From NCBI GenBank assembly GCA_016209205.1, contig JACQWQ010000026.1, positions 1 through 64,000 on the forward strand: a DNA stretch of 64,000 bases, written 5' to 3'. This DNA comes from Chloroflexota bacterium. Its GTDB lineage: Bacteria; Chloroflexota; Anaerolineae; UBA4142; SHND01. The notes under the pieces were generated by a model. The model was given only the letters and a program-made list of their open reading frames with translations, was not told where the DNA came from and did not search any database. Shown in pieces: positions 7,382 through 18,163 of this stretch (positions are counted from its first letter, which is position 1; each line of letters opens with the position of its first letter). The position numbers and the translations under genes are program-made.

Positions 7382-8350
7382 CTATTTCTTCCGCTCCACC
7401 ACATAGTCCGCCAATTGATGCAGCGTCTGGCGATACTTGGTCTTGGGCAGCGCTTCGAGCGCGCGCTGCGCCTCGCGCACCAGTTCTTGCGCTTCTTGAC
7501 GCGCGGCGGTCATTTCGGGTGAGGTACGAATGTCCTCGATCACCTCTTCGAGTTCCAGCGTGCTGTGTCCGTTTTTCACGGCGATGGATGCGATCACCGG
7601 ATGCTTGGGATGTTTTTCATAATAGATGATGGCGGGCAGCGTCACGATGCCTTGCCGCAAGTCGCTGCCGACCGGCTTGCCCACTTCCGCTGGCGTGCCG
7701 ACAAAATCCAACACGTCGTCAATGATTTGGAACGCGGTGCCGAGTTTGCGCCCGTACATGCCCAACGCGTTGATATGCGCGTCCGACGCGTTGCCCAGCA
7801 CCGCCGCCGAACGCAGCGCGCCTTCAAACAACGACGCGGTTTTCGCATAAATGCGCGTATAGTACTCGTCGCGATTCGGATTGGACGACGAGCCGGTATA
7901 GTCCTGTTTGATTTCGCCTTCGACGATGACCATGATGGTATCGGCGAAAATGCCGAGCACTTTGGTGTTGCCGACCTCTGCCGCGATTTTTGCCGCTTTG
8001 GCCCAAACGTAATCGCCCGCGAGCACGGTGGACTTGCTGTCCCATTTGCTGTTGATGGTCGCCGAACCACGCCGCGTCGCTGCCTTGTCCAACAGGTCGT
8101 CGTGAATCAGCGTCGCCATGTGCAAAAGTTCCACTGAGACCGCGAGTTTCAACAAATTATCGTCGCGCTGCGGAAACATACGGCCCGCCAAAAGCGTCGC
8201 CGCCGGGCGCATGCGTTTGCCGCCGCTTTCGATGATAGATTCGATCACGAGCGCCAAGGGCCCAAATTCGGCGCGCGCCGCATCACGGAGCTGCAATTCC
8301 ACTTTTTGCATATCCGCTTCAATGGGTTTCAAAATGTCTACCAGTTCCAC
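7382..8350 (-). CDS. trans-polyprenyl diphosphate synthase
   Basis: All-helical prenyl chain elongase that condenses isopentenyl diphosphate onto an allylic diphosphate to make a long isoprenoid for quinones or lipids, 322 aa (usual 300-330). First Asp-rich motif DDLLD at 84-88 (LIHDDLLDKA) and second DDVLD at 211-215 (FQIIDDVLDF) are intact; GGKRMRP near 43-49 binds the diphosphate. The start is GTG 8350 with GAGAGG six bases upstream. Chain length cannot be read safely. The gene stands between the glycosyltransferase and tatD on the same strand, separated by repeats. Confidence 0.93.
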   Translation of the reverse strand: MELVDILKPIEADMQKVELQLRDAARAEFGPLALVIESIIESGGKRMRPAATLLAGRMFPQRDDNLLKLAVSVELLHMATLIHDDLLDKAATRRGSATINSKWDSKSTVLAGDYVWAKAAKIAAEVGNTKVLGIFADTIMVIVEGEIKQDYTGSSSNPNRDEYYTRIYAKTASLFEGALRSAAVLGNASDAHINALGMYGRKLGTAFQIIDDVLDFVGTPAEVGKPVGSDLRQGIVTLPAIIYYEKHPKHPVIASIAVKNGHSTLELEEVIEDIRTSPEMTAARQEAQELVREAQRALEALPKTKYRQTLHQLADYVVERKK

Positions 8351-8365
8351 GACAACCTCTCTTGA

Positions 8366-8414
8366 GTGACGGGTGACGGGTGACGGGTGACGGGTGACGG
8401 GTGACGGGTGACGG
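8366..8414. repeat. tandem gtgacgg heptamer array
   Basis: About seven head-to-tail copies of gtgacgg lie directly upstream of the polyprenyl synthase start region on the minus strand. It is a simple repeat that may vary in copy number. Confidence 0.9.
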
Positions 8415-8487
8415 GGTGGCGGATAAATTCACACTCACCATCGTTTTTCACTCGCCGCGACACGCTCACACCATTACACTCGATGTA

Positions 8488-9276
8488 TTAGAGCCGAAAC
8501 AATTCTTTTGCATTTTGCGCGGTCTGCATCGCAACTTGTTCGATTGGCAAACCTTTGCATTCGGCAATGCGCTGCGCGATCAAATTTACGTGCGCGGGTT
8601 CGTTGCGTTTCCCGCGCAGCGGGTGCGGCGCCAAATAGGGTGAATCCGTTTCGATCAAAATTTTTTCAAGCGGCAGGGCGCGCAAAATTTCGGGCGCACG
8701 TTTATTGTTTTTGAACGTAACCGGTCCGCCGAACGAAACAAAAAATCCCAAATCGAATGCCGTCCGCGCCATCTCGACGCTGCCCGAAAACGCGTGCAGC
8801 ACGCCGCGTGGTTCGCCTATCGCGTATCGCGTATCGCGTATGGCAAAATTTCTCAGTGTCCCGATAATTTTATCGTGCGCATCGCGGTCATGGATTGCGA
8901 CCGGCAAATTTAACTCCGCCGCGAGTTCCAATTGCTTTTCAAAAAAATGTTGTTGCAGGGCTGTCGTCGTTTTGTCCCAATAATAGTCCAACCCAATTTC
9001 GCCAATCGCTATCACTTTCGGATGCTGTGCCAGTTCTCGAATCAATCCCCAGTCCCCAGTCTCCGCCTGTCCCACACTTTCGGGATGAATCCCCACCGCC
9101 GCATAGATGCACGCATACCGTTCCGCCAATTCGATCACCGCGCGACTCGACGCCACATCCGTCGCCAGCGTCAGCATCCGCGTCACGCCCGCGTCCAACG
9201 CGCGTTGGATCACCGCGTCGCGGTCGGCGTCGAATTGTTCGGCGGTGAGATGACAGTGTGAATCAAAGAGCGTCAT
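8488..9276 (-). CDS. tatD: TatD family metal-dependent DNase
   Basis: TIM-barrel hydrolase of the TatD family (3'-5' exonuclease and AP endonuclease-type activities known in the family), 262 aa, cytoplasmic. Metal ligands are visible in DSHCHL (5-10), GEIGLDYYWD, VAIHDRDAH, LHAFSGS and IETDSPYLAP. An extra loop, IRDTRYAIG, between VAIHDRDAH and GVLHAFSG is encoded by the genomic repeat word cgatacgcgatacgcgata (about 8815-8842). The repeat therefore inserted in frame in a surface loop while the catalytic motifs stayed intact. The start overlaps the end of the upstream protease-like gene by 14 bp, suggesting translational coupling. Confidence 0.93.
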   Translation of the reverse strand: MTLFDSHCHLTAEQFDADRDAVIQRALDAGVTRMLTLATDVASSRAVIELAERYACIYAAVGIHPESVGQAETGDWGLIRELAQHPKVIAIGEIGLDYYWDKTTTALQQHFFEKQLELAAELNLPVAIHDRDAHDKIIGTLRNFAIRDTRYAIGEPRGVLHAFSGSVEMARTAFDLGFFVSFGGPVTFKNNKRAPEILRALPLEKILIETDSPYLAPHPLRGKRNEPAHVNLIAQRIAECKGLPIEQVAMQTAQNAKELFRL

Positions 9277-9691
9277 GCTTTCTCTGGCGCGGGTGGATGA
9301 ACTTGACCTGACGCTCGGCGAAAATCACGCGAAAGGTCTCGAAAAATTCGTGCCTGCCCAATAACGCGGGTCCCGCTTCTTGATCCAAAAAGCCGATTGG
9401 AATTTTTCGCGTATATTTGCCCATGCGCGCCATCTGCCCCCGATACAGAAAAAGATTCGCGTTCCCACCGATACCTTGCGTTTGCTGCAGCTCGCAATCC
9501 GCCAAATCGACGCCCAAGGGCAGCGCAAAGCTGCGCGGCAAGATCGAAAAATCCGCGCCCGTGTCAACAATCATGCGAATCGGCAGCCAAAACGCGTCGG
9601 TCTTGTGTTCGAACTCGACAACGGCAACCGGGCGATAGATGCGTCCGAACGAATGCGATGGGATTTCCTGAAAACGAAAGGTTAAAGGCAT
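9263..9691 (-). CDS. retropepsin-like aspartyl protease domain protein
   Basis: 142-aa single-domain protein with the aspartic protease hallmark IVDTGADFSILP (Asp43-Thr-Gly) and a C-terminal ALLGRHEFF-ETFRVIF segment typical of the bacterial retropepsin-like family. Such proteins would act as dimers; substrates are unknown. No signal peptide. It overlaps the upstream small gene by 10 bp and the tatD start by 14 bp, so the three form a tight minus-strand run. Confidence 0.85.
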   Translation of the reverse strand: MPLTFRFQEIPSHSFGRIYRPVAVVEFEHKTDAFWLPIRMIVDTGADFSILPRSFALPLGVDLADCELQQTQGIGGNANLFLYRGQMARMGKYTRKIPIGFLDQEAGPALLGRHEFFETFRVIFAERQVKFIHPRQRKHDAL

Positions 9692-9921
9692 AGAATATAA
9701 GTTTCCTCACCCATCGCATAAGCCAAGAGCGGCGTTTGATCCGGATATTTTTCGCGCAATTCCGCCAACAGTTTCGCCGCTTGCTTGCCGCTCTCGACGG
9801 GAAAGATTTGTCGCCCGACGACAATGACGTTCTTTCCGTGAAATTCACGTTCGTGTGTTTTGAGCGTTTGAATTTCAATTTGATGCTTTGCCGATACACG
9901 GCGTTTTTTCTCTTTCCGCAT
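9682..9921 (-). CDS. DUF5678-like small protein
   Basis: 79-aa protein with NVIVVGRQIFPVESG followed by a helix with regularly spaced Lys/Glu and a closing strand YAMGEETYILCL. This pattern fits the small DUF5678-type domain often found beside retropepsin-like genes. The start is the ATG at 9921, with AGAGGTG 4 nt upstream. Its stop overlaps the aspartyl-protease start by 10 bp, implying coupled translation of a two-protein module. Function unknown. Confidence 0.7.
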   Translation of the reverse strand: MRKEKKRRVSAKHQIEIQTLKTHEREFHGKNVIVVGRQIFPVESGKQAAKLLAELREKYPDQTPLLAYAMGEETYILCL

Positions 9922-9931
9922 CGTACACCTC

Positions 9932-11380
9932 TTACTCGAGTCCGGCGAGCCGCAACCCATCATGCAAAATTTCCTGCACCTTGTCTTGATGCGTCGTTTC
10001 GGTATAAACACGAATGATGGGTTCGGTGCCGCTGAAACGAATCAGCATCCAGCCGCCGTCCTCCATTTCATAACGGAAGCCGTCGAGCGTGTTGATGCTC
10101 AAAACCTTCAGTCCTGCAAGGTGCGATGGTTTTTCGTTGGCGATTTTCGCGCGCACCTCAGCATTGCGCGACGGCGGGAACGGCGTGTCAATGCGGTCGT
10201 AATAATGCGGACCGACAATGCCAAACAAATGGTCGAGCAGCTGCGTCGGCGTCTTGTTCAACTGCCGCATCAAATCCATCAAGAACAAACTGCACAGAAT
10301 CCCGTCGCGTTCGGGCATGTGCCCGCGAAACGCAAAGCCGCCCGATTCTTCGCCGCCGATCATGGCGTTCGTTTCCAACATTTTCGGGGCGATATATTTG
10401 AAACCGACGCCCGTTTCGTGGACGGGCACGTTGTAAATTTCGCCGAGTTTGTTCAACATCGAGGTCGTCGAAATGGTTTTGACGATCGGTCCGCGCCAAC
10501 CGCGCAGTTCCAAAAGATAATACGCGAGGAGCGCATAGACTTGTAGTTGATTGACGAACCGCCCGTTCTCGGCGACAAAGCCCACGCGGTCGGCGTCGCC
10601 GTCGGTCAAAAAGCCCGCGTGCGCGTGCGCGGCAGGCACCGTTTCTTGCAAGCGCGCGGTGTTGGGCGGAATCGGTTCGGGGCGTTTCATATCGGGAAAA
10701 ATCGGATTGCGCCCGCTGTGAATTTCCGTGACCGTCGTTTTGCCGCCGTCCAAAATGCGTTTCAGCCAACCGCTGCCGACGCCCCACATCGGATCGTGTA
10801 TTACATTTAGCCCCGCGCTTTTTAACGGCGCAACGTCAATCATGTCGGGCAAATGCGCCAGATACGCCGCGCTCGCGTCAAATTTCATCACCGCGTTCAC
10901 TTGTAACGCATCTGCCAAGGGTTGACGTTTCACCCCTCGCCCTTCGCGGGGCAGGCTGTTTGACGTTTCCGGTATCACCGCTTCGATTTTTTTCAAAACC
11001 TCCGGGTCCACCGCGCCGCCAAATTCGTTGCGCACCTTGAACCCGTTGTCGGTGCCGGGATTGTGTGACGCCGTGATATTGATCGCGCCGGCTGCCTGAT
11101 TTGCGATTGCTGCATACGAAATCACCGGCGTCGGCGTGCCTGTTTCGGTGAGTAAAACGGGAATGTCGTTCGCCGCCAAGACTTCGGCGGCTGCCGCCGC
11201 GAAATGTTCCGACGCAAAACGATAGTCGTAGCCGATCACCATGCCGCGTGCGTGCGCGTTGTGGTGCGCCGCAAAATAGGTCGCCACACCTTGCGCCGCG
11301 CGCCGGACATTTTCAAACGTGTAATCTTCGGCGATAACGCCGCGCCAACCGTCGGTGCCAAATTTAATCTCGTAGGTCAT
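9932..11380 (-). CDS. phosphoglucomutase/phosphomannomutase
   Basis: Alpha-D-phosphohexomutase, 482 aa, interconverting hexose-6-phosphate and hexose-1-phosphate. Seen: FGTDGWRG near the N-terminus, the phosphoserine loop ITASHNPG, the metal loop DGDADRVGF, the sugar-binding EESGGF, and the C-terminal phosphate loop RFSGTEP. It is placed next to GMD and Rmd on the same strand and would supply mannose-1-phosphate for GDP-mannose if it is the PMM type; the motifs do not decide between glucose and mannose. A short extra loop, SLPREGRGVKRQPL, is repeat-derived (cccctcgcccttcgcggggc in the DNA). Confidence 0.92.
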   Translation of the reverse strand: MTYEIKFGTDGWRGVIAEDYTFENVRRAAQGVATYFAAHHNAHARGMVIGYDYRFASEHFAAAAAEVLAANDIPVLLTETGTPTPVISYAAIANQAAGAINITASHNPGTDNGFKVRNEFGGAVDPEVLKKIEAVIPETSNSLPREGRGVKRQPLADALQVNAVMKFDASAAYLAHLPDMIDVAPLKSAGLNVIHDPMWGVGSGWLKRILDGGKTTVTEIHSGRNPIFPDMKRPEPIPPNTARLQETVPAAHAHAGFLTDGDADRVGFVAENGRFVNQLQVYALLAYYLLELRGWRGPIVKTISTTSMLNKLGEIYNVPVHETGVGFKYIAPKMLETNAMIGGEESGGFAFRGHMPERDGILCSLFLMDLMRQLNKTPTQLLDHLFGIVGPHYYDRIDTPFPPSRNAEVRAKIANEKPSHLAGLKVLSINTLDGFRYEMEDGGWMLIRFSGTEPIIRVYTETTHQDKVQEILHDGLRLAGLE

Positions 11381-11384
11381 GGAT

Positions 11385-13792
<2,408 letters not shown>

Positions 13793-13839
13793 TTACCTCG
13801 TGTTCTTTAGTGCGATAGTGCGGATGAACTGCATCCGAG

Positions 13840-13945
13840 CAATCGTGCAATCGTGCAATTGACGATTGACGATTGACGTTTCACGTTTGACGTTTCACGT
13901 TTCACGTTTGACGTTTCACGTTTCACGTTTCACGATACGCGATTC
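13840..13945. repeat. cgtttcacgtttgacg low-complexity array
   Basis: Reiterated cgtttcacg/tttgacg words lie between gmd and rmd and run into the last codons of rmd, so the C-terminal tail SRIVKRET of the reductase is repeat-encoded. Confidence 0.8.
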
Positions 13946-14905
13946 GCCATTCGCCACCCGCCCGCGCCAATAATCCAAAATGTCGCGCAGCGTTTGCTCG
14001 AACGGGATTTGCGGTTCCCAGCCCGTCGCGTTTTTCAATTTCGACGCGTCGCAATAACTCACGGGCGTGTCGGACGGGCGCATTCGTTCGGGATCGTATT
14101 CGATTTCAAACGGGACCCGCGCGAGGTGTTGGTAGATTTCGACGAGTTCGCGGATGGCGCGCGGTTTGCCCGAACCGAGATTGTACACCTCGCCCGCTTG
14201 TCCGCGTTCCAACGCCAAGACGTAACCGCGCACCGTATCGCGCACGTCGGTGAAATCGCGCTGCGCGTCGAGATTGCCCACGCGCAATTTTTTCGCGCGC
14301 ACGCCCGCTTCCATCTCCGCGACTTGTTTGGCAAAACTCGCCGCGACAAAGCGTTCGCTTTGTCGCGGACCGATGTGGTTGAACGGACGCATGCGCACGA
14401 CGTGCAGCTGGTGGCTGAGAAAATACTGCAAGCCGAGAAAATCTTGGGTGATTTTGCTCACCCCGTACGGACTGTCGGGCCGCAGCGGTGTGTCTTCGTC
14501 AATCGGCAAATCGGCGGGCGTGACGCGGCCATATTCTTCATTCGAACCGACGACGAGCAGGCGCGCGTTTAATTTTTGCCGTGCGGCGGTGTGGAGTAGG
14601 TTCGTTTCCGCGCGGATATTGTTTTCCAGCGTTGCCCACGGATCCTGCCACGAAATCGGAACAAAGGCCTGCGCGGCAAGATGATAGATGCGGTCGGGAG
14701 AAACTTGAGCGAGGAGGGCGGCGGTAAAACGCGGGTCGGTCAAATCACCGTGCACAAACGAAATACGCGCATCGGTAGGCGGATGTTCGCCGCCGTGCTG
14801 TGATACGCCCCACAATTCCGCCGCGGGGTGCGTTTCGAGCCCCAACAAATATTCGGCGAGGTAACTTCCCGCAAACCCGGAAATCCCGGTAATCAGTACG
14901 CGCAC
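13916..14905 (-). CDS. rmd: GDP-6-deoxy-D-mannose reductase (Rmd-like)
   Basis: Short-chain dehydrogenase/epimerase-type reductase, about 329 aa, expected to reduce GDP-4-keto-6-deoxymannose to GDP-D-rhamnose using NAD(P)H. Seen: Rossmann motif VLITGISGFAGSYLAEYL at the very start, catalytic YGVSK, and the family stretches RPFNHIGPRQ, VGNLDAQRDFTDVRD and VYNLGSG, which match Rmd better than GDP-fucose synthase. I set the start at GTG 14905 because GGGAG stands a few bases upstream and the Rossmann strand begins at once; an upstream ATG would add an unlikely 26-residue tail. It directly precedes gmd in transcription order. A decayed 5' fragment of a related gene lies at about 17980-18042. Confidence 0.85.
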   Translation of the reverse strand: MRVLITGISGFAGSYLAEYLLGLETHPAAELWGVSQHGGEHPPTDARISFVHGDLTDPRFTAALLAQVSPDRIYHLAAQAFVPISWQDPWATLENNIRAETNLLHTAARQKLNARLLVVGSNEEYGRVTPADLPIDEDTPLRPDSPYGVSKITQDFLGLQYFLSHQLHVVRMRPFNHIGPRQSERFVAASFAKQVAEMEAGVRAKKLRVGNLDAQRDFTDVRDTVRGYVLALERGQAGEVYNLGSGKPRAIRELVEIYQHLARVPFEIEYDPERMRPSDTPVSYCDASKLKNATGWEPQIPFEQTLRDILDYWRGRVANGESRIVKRET

Positions 14906-15089
14906 GCCACTCCCTTGGTCGAAACACGTAGTAACGTGCGATGTGCGATGTAGGCGATGAAATTCATCGCACATCGCCTTCATCGCCTTATTCGTTACCG
15001 CGCGGATTGCGTTTCGTCACGCGATGCGGGATTATAACACGCGCGGGGCTTTTTGCAATATCTTTCACAAATGAGAACGCCGAGCAAGC

Positions 15090-15158
15090 TTGACCCCTTT
15101 TTGCGTTATGCTAAAATATTGCCGCCTCAATGCTCACCTTATCCTCGCCCCCCCCCCC
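15090..15158 (+). promoter_or_regulatory. promoter and poly-C leader of response regulator copy 1
   Basis: TTGACC at 15090-15095, a 16-bp spacer and TAAAAT at 15112-15117 form a good sigma-70-like promoter. A run of 11 C follows at 15148-15158, inside the predicted 5' UTR and 67 bp before the start codon. The corresponding region of copy 2 has 10 C at the same relative place. The rest of 14906-15089 shows only inverted gtagtaac and gatgaaat words and no gene. Confidence 0.6.
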
Positions 15159-15225
15159 GAAAGTGGTTTGAGCTCCGCGCGATGCACGACTGGGTTACGC
15201 TGGTTTCGTTTGTTTTGGAGGGTTT

Positions 15226-15840
15226 ATGCCGTCTGCTGAAACCGCGCGCCTCGTTGTTCTGGATCCAAGCGCCCTTTTTTATCACGCCCTGCAAGCCGCG
15301 CTTGCGCGCGCGTACGATGGCACAATTGTTGACGCTTGCAACGCGACGAACGCGCTGCAAGCTATTGACAGCGCGCGTAGTGCATTGATTTTGATCGGTC
15401 CGAATTGGAGCCCGCCGGAAGCGTTGCGCTTGTGTCGCACCGTGCGCGACAAATCGTCTGCCATACGAATTGTAATCCTATCTGCGCTCGCAGAGGAATC
15501 ACTGCTCCAAACCGACGCCGTGTATTCCGGCGCCAGCGCGTGTTTGGGTCCGGCGGCGGACGCAGAAACGCTAGTGGGCGCGCTGCGCCAGGTGCAACGC
15601 GGCGCAACGTTATTCGCGCCGGACATCCTGCGCGCCGCGCACCAACTCCCCAAACCAACGCCGCGTGAATTGGACGTACTTGGCGCGTTGGCGCAAGGCA
15701 AAACGGATCGTGAGATCGCAGACGCATTGCACATCAGCGAGCAGACGGTCGGAACACATTTGCGCAGCATTTTTCGCAAACTGGAGGTGCATGATCGAAG
15801 AGCGGCAGTACGCCGGGCGCGGCAGCGCGGGTGGGTGTGA
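15226..15840 (+). CDS. LuxR/NarL-type response regulator with degenerate receiver, copy 1
   Basis: 204 aa. The C-terminal LuxR-type helix-turn-helix (about 143-200) is intact: TPRELDVLGALAQGKTDREI, then HISEQTVGTHLRSIFRKL. The N-terminal receiver-like domain lacks the acidic pair (VLDPSALFYH) and has LILIGPNWSP where the phospho-accepting Asp region LLDxxMP should be, so it probably does not work by ordinary phosphorylation. GGAGGG precedes the ATG. Copy 2 at 18282 is of equal length and closely similar throughout, and the flanks are duplicated too. Just downstream lie palindromic sites and a secreted-protein locus, which it may control (inference). Confidence 0.9.
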   Translation: MPSAETARLVVLDPSALFYHALQAALARAYDGTIVDACNATNALQAIDSARSALILIGPNWSPPEALRLCRTVRDKSSAIRIVILSALAEESLLQTDAVYSGASACLGPAADAETLVGALRQVQRGATLFAPDILRAAHQLPKPTPRELDVLGALAQGKTDREIADALHISEQTVGTHLRSIFRKLEVHDRRAAVRRARQRGWV

Positions 15841-15849
15841 GCAGAAGCG

Positions 15850-15902
15850 TACGACGACGTAGTAGAAAAAAATAGCACGTCGTGGTACGAAAAAATACTA
15901 CG
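15850..15902. promoter_or_regulatory. candidate operator dyads downstream of response regulator copy 1
   Basis: The words acgacgtagtag, cacgtcgtggtacg and aatactacgg repeat with short A-rich spacers. The same block follows copy 2 at 18902-18958. Its position between a LuxR-type regulator and a secreted-protein gene, in both cassettes, suggests binding sites; it could equally be a decayed repeat. Confidence 0.45.
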
Positions 15903-16128
15903 GCAATGAACATTTCCTGGCCGCGAATGACAATCTGTTCCCAGGCGGCTGGTATCTCTACCGTGTCCAGTATGTGGGGAACGGTAAATGGCGCGCCGAT
16001 TGGATGGATGGCAATAACGTGCGGTTCTGGCTTATTGTTACAAAATAATCCAGAATAACGTTCCAAACAATCAGGGTGCGATCACACCTTGCGGCGCGAA
16101 TAATGACTGGGACGTGTCCTTTTGAAAT
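15893..16128 (+). pseudogene. remnant of a secreted protein related to the gene at 23302
   Basis: From 15893 a frame reads KYYGNEHFLAANDNLFPGGW and continues to a stop at 16046-16048. After a frame change the text continues NNQGAITPCGANNDWDV to a stop near 16126. The second part resembles the end of the 23302 product (SSDQNAIGLSTCNN, ANNDWSQW), and both are followed by a gene for a membrane-anchored protein of about 200 aa. There is no start codon with an SD and the reading frame is broken, so it is a decayed copy. Confidence 0.55.
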
Positions 16129-16143
16129 AGCGGAGCAACAAAC

Positions 16144-16749
16144 ATGTCGAACCGAAAGATTCTCATCATCACCGGGTCCCTGATTCTGGGCTTGTTCGTC
16201 ACACTCGGGTACCTTGGATCGCACTATGCAAGCGCGCAATGTAATTTTCAAGCTCGTTCGCTAACTGAGGCAACTCCTCAAGAAATTGCCACGGCGGCAA
16301 CTCAATATACCTGTACCCAATTCAATGCGGCAGGCGAAACGCGTGTTCGCCTCTCGCGGCGCGTCAATGATTCCGATTTGTTGGAACTCGGGCTACATCC
16401 TGAAAACATTTGCCGAGATCAACCGCTTTATCTCGTTATTGTGCAAGGAAATTTCACGAGCAAACTTGAGAGGCGCGGCAAAGAGATCAAGTATAAATAT
16501 GTTTCCTATGTCTTTGATCTTACGACAGGCAATCCCATCTCGTGGGCTACCTCGCAAAACGGAGGTGCGTTTCGAAAGATTCTTGACGACGCGACCTTGC
16601 CCGATGATCCTGTAATGGTACCCCCTGAGCTTTTGACGCCCGATGCGCGTATAGAACAGAGTCTAGCCAAGACCAGAGAGGCAGAAAGCAACCACATTCA
16701 AAGACCTGTCTGTGGAAGTAATTTACCCGCACCAACTAGAGCTCCATGA
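16144..16749 (+). CDS. membrane-anchored or secreted hypothetical protein
   Basis: 201 aa with an N-terminal hydrophobic segment (about 6-26, ILIITGSLILGLFVTLGYLG) followed by an extracytoplasmic domain. No known domain recognised. The central stretch YVSYVFDLTTGNPISW parallels LYVFVDSETGQAF of the 24164 product, so the two are probably distant paralogues, each second in a two-gene unit behind a secreted protein. A terminator follows at 16763-16792. The start is ATG 16144, with cggag about 9 bases upstream. Confidence 0.7.
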   Translation: MSNRKILIITGSLILGLFVTLGYLGSHYASAQCNFQARSLTEATPQEIATAATQYTCTQFNAAGETRVRLSRRVNDSDLLELGLHPENICRDQPLYLVIVQGNFTSKLERRGKEIKYKYVSYVFDLTTGNPISWATSQNGGAFRKILDDATLPDDPVMVPPELLTPDARIEQSLAKTREAESNHIQRPVCGSNLPAPTRAP

Positions 16750-16762
16750 CCCCAAAAGCAAC

Positions 16763-16792
16763 AACGCGCTGAAAAATCCAGTGCGTTTTTTT
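16763..16792 (+). terminator. intrinsic terminator after the 16144 gene
   Basis: Stem aacgcgctg (16763-16771) with cagtgcgtt (16779-16787), one G-U pair, then a T run to 16792. Confidence 0.75.
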
Positions 16793-16816
16793 CTCTGTGC
16801 GTTGAGCTCATCCCGG

Positions 16817-16966
16817 TCATGTGAACACAAGCGCGATTTCTTGGCGCGTTACTTTTTCAATCCCCACATTCAGCGCCGCCCAACGCGGCACAATGTCGCC
16901 GTAACCGCGTTCCAAAAACGCGATGCCGTTCACCTGTGTTTCGCCGGGCGCAATCGCGGCAGTTTA
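16817..16966 (-). pseudogene. decayed 3' end of a murA copy (fragment a)
   Basis: About 150 bp matches the 3' end of the intact murA at about 21787-21934 with scattered differences, including the shared stretch ccgcgttccaaaaacgcgat. It encodes only the last 45-50 residues of MurA and has no start. The PIN toxin gene ends exactly at its inner edge (16964), so the toxin-antitoxin pair appears to have landed in or next to this copy. Confidence 0.75.
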
Positions 16967-17398
16967 TTCTGCTCGCGCCGCATCCAATATTTTCAAAAAT
17001 TGTACCGGCGTCACGATTTGAATTCCTTCAAATTCGCCGAGCGTCAACAAATCCAAGTCGCCCGTCACAATGTAATCGGCGTGACCGTCTGCCGCGCTAG
17101 CGAGAATGGGGTCGTCGTGCGCATCACGCGAAGCGGGGTCAACGGTGCGCTTGACGGCAACCATTTCCGCTTCGTCACGCATCCGCGCCAAAAAACCCAT
17201 TCTGCGTTCGACGGCGACAAATTCGGCGTAAAGTTTTTGAATCCGCGGGCGAATCAAGACGCGCGCCACTTCGGCGATGAGATACTCGGAGGTCAGCCAA
17301 TCAAACTCGATAGTGGCGCGGCGCAAAATTTGCGCCGGTTTGCCTTCCGTCTTGATGACTGCACTAACAAGAATATTGGCATCCAAGATCGCGCGCAT
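16964..17398 (-). CDS. PIN-domain toxin (PIN_3 / putative toxin family)
   Basis: 144-aa PIN-fold ribonuclease, toxin of a type II pair. Acidic metal-binding residues are present: ILDANILVSA (Asp6), LIAEVARVL (Glu), DAHDDPILA and TGDLDLLTL near the C-terminus. The start codon overlaps the antitoxin stop codon (17398), so the two are translated together. Substrate RNA unknown. The pair stands between two murA 3' fragments in a rearranged region, which suggests mobility. Confidence 0.9.
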   Translation of the reverse strand: MRAILDANILVSAVIKTEGKPAQILRRATIEFDWLTSEYLIAEVARVLIRPRIQKLYAEFVAVERRMGFLARMRDEAEMVAVKRTVDPASRDAHDDPILASAADGHADYIVTGDLDLLTLGEFEGIQIVTPVQFLKILDAARAE

Positions 17399-17748
17399 TA
17401 GCGTTTCCTGCGTTCGCGACGCATTGCCATCACTTCTTGCAGTACGTCTTGATATACCTTATCTTCGTCCAGAGGCGCGCTCGCTTTATTCATCTGGTCC
17501 AGAAACGTTGCCATCTCTTTCGCCGCTTGCTGCCGTTTCGCGCCGTTGCCGAGACGCGGTTGTTGTTTGGCTTGCTGCGGATACAGTCGCTGAAAATCGC
17601 TGATGGACACTATCGCCGCGACGGGCAGCCCCGCGCGCTCGATGATTTGCGGCTCGTCGAGTTCGTACACACGCTTGAGGACTGCGCCAAAATTATTTTT
17701 CGCGCGGCTGGCTTGCACCACGCGCACCGTTGGTTTTTTGCGAGACAT
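17398..17748 (-). CDS. Phd/YefM-like antitoxin
   Basis: 116 aa. The N-terminal RVVQASRAKNNFGAVLKRVY, then IIERAGLPVAAIVSISDFQRL, is the Phd/YefM DNA-binding fold. The Lys/Gln-rich C-terminal half would wrap and neutralise the PIN toxin. It is first in the minus-strand operon. Inverted repeats at 17772-17799 just upstream fit autoregulation. Confidence 0.88.
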   Translation of the reverse strand: MSRKKPTVRVVQASRAKNNFGAVLKRVYELDEPQIIERAGLPVAAIVSISDFQRLYPQQAKQQPRLGNGAKRQQAAKEMATFLDQMNKASAPLDEDKVYQDVLQEVMAMRRERRKR

Positions 17749-17771
17749 GGTTTTTCCTTTCGCTCCACGAG

Positions 17772-17799
17772 TTGGCTATGTATAGCCAACCATAGCCAA
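17772..17799. promoter_or_regulatory. toxin-antitoxin operator
   Basis: ttggctat-gt-atagccaa is a perfect 8-bp inverted repeat (17772-17789), followed at once by a third half-site, catagccaa. It lies 24 bp upstream of the antitoxin ATG, the usual place for an autoregulatory site. Confidence 0.7.
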
Positions 17800-17824
17800 G
17801 TGTAACAAGGAATCCGACCCGCGT

Positions 17825-17867
17825 CAAACAGGACCAGCACGCCCCGTGCGCGTGCTGGTCCTGTTTG
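17825..17867. repeat. perfect 17-bp stem hairpin
   Basis: caaacaggaccagcacg (17825-17841) is fully complementary to cgtgctggtcctgtttg (17851-17867), with a 9-base loop. There is no T run on either side; it may be an interspersed palindrome or transcription barrier between the toxin-antitoxin pair and the murA/rmd debris. Confidence 0.7.
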
Positions 17868-17919
17868 CGGAAATACGTTTGCCCCTCACGCTGTCGCCAA
17901 TTCGCGCGACGCGAGTTAC

Positions 17920-18042
17920 ACCTTTTCAATCCCCAAATTCATCGCCGTCAAACGCAGCGCAATCTCGCGGTAACTCCGCTAGATAACCTCCCGCAAAACC
18001 TGCGAGCCCGGTAATTAGCACGCGCGCGCCACTCCCTTGCAT
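17920..18042 (-). pseudogene. fused debris: rmd 5' end joined to murA 3' end (fragment b)
   Basis: 17920-17978 matches the last 20 codons of murA (compare 21826-21884). 17980-18042 matches the first 20 codons of rmd with its upstream GGGAGTGGC (compare 14858-14918); translated it gives VLITGLAGFAGGYLAEL, with the start codon GTG changed to GCG. The junction means that the body of rmd and most of murA were deleted from an earlier duplicate. No function expected. Confidence 0.75.
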
Positions 18043-18163
18043 ATTTCGTAGCGACGAATTGATTCGTCATCACGCAGTCTGCGTTTCGTCATGCGATGCA
18101 GGACTATAACACGCGCGCGGCGTTTTGCAATATCTTTCACAAATGAAAAACTGTCGCGCTCAT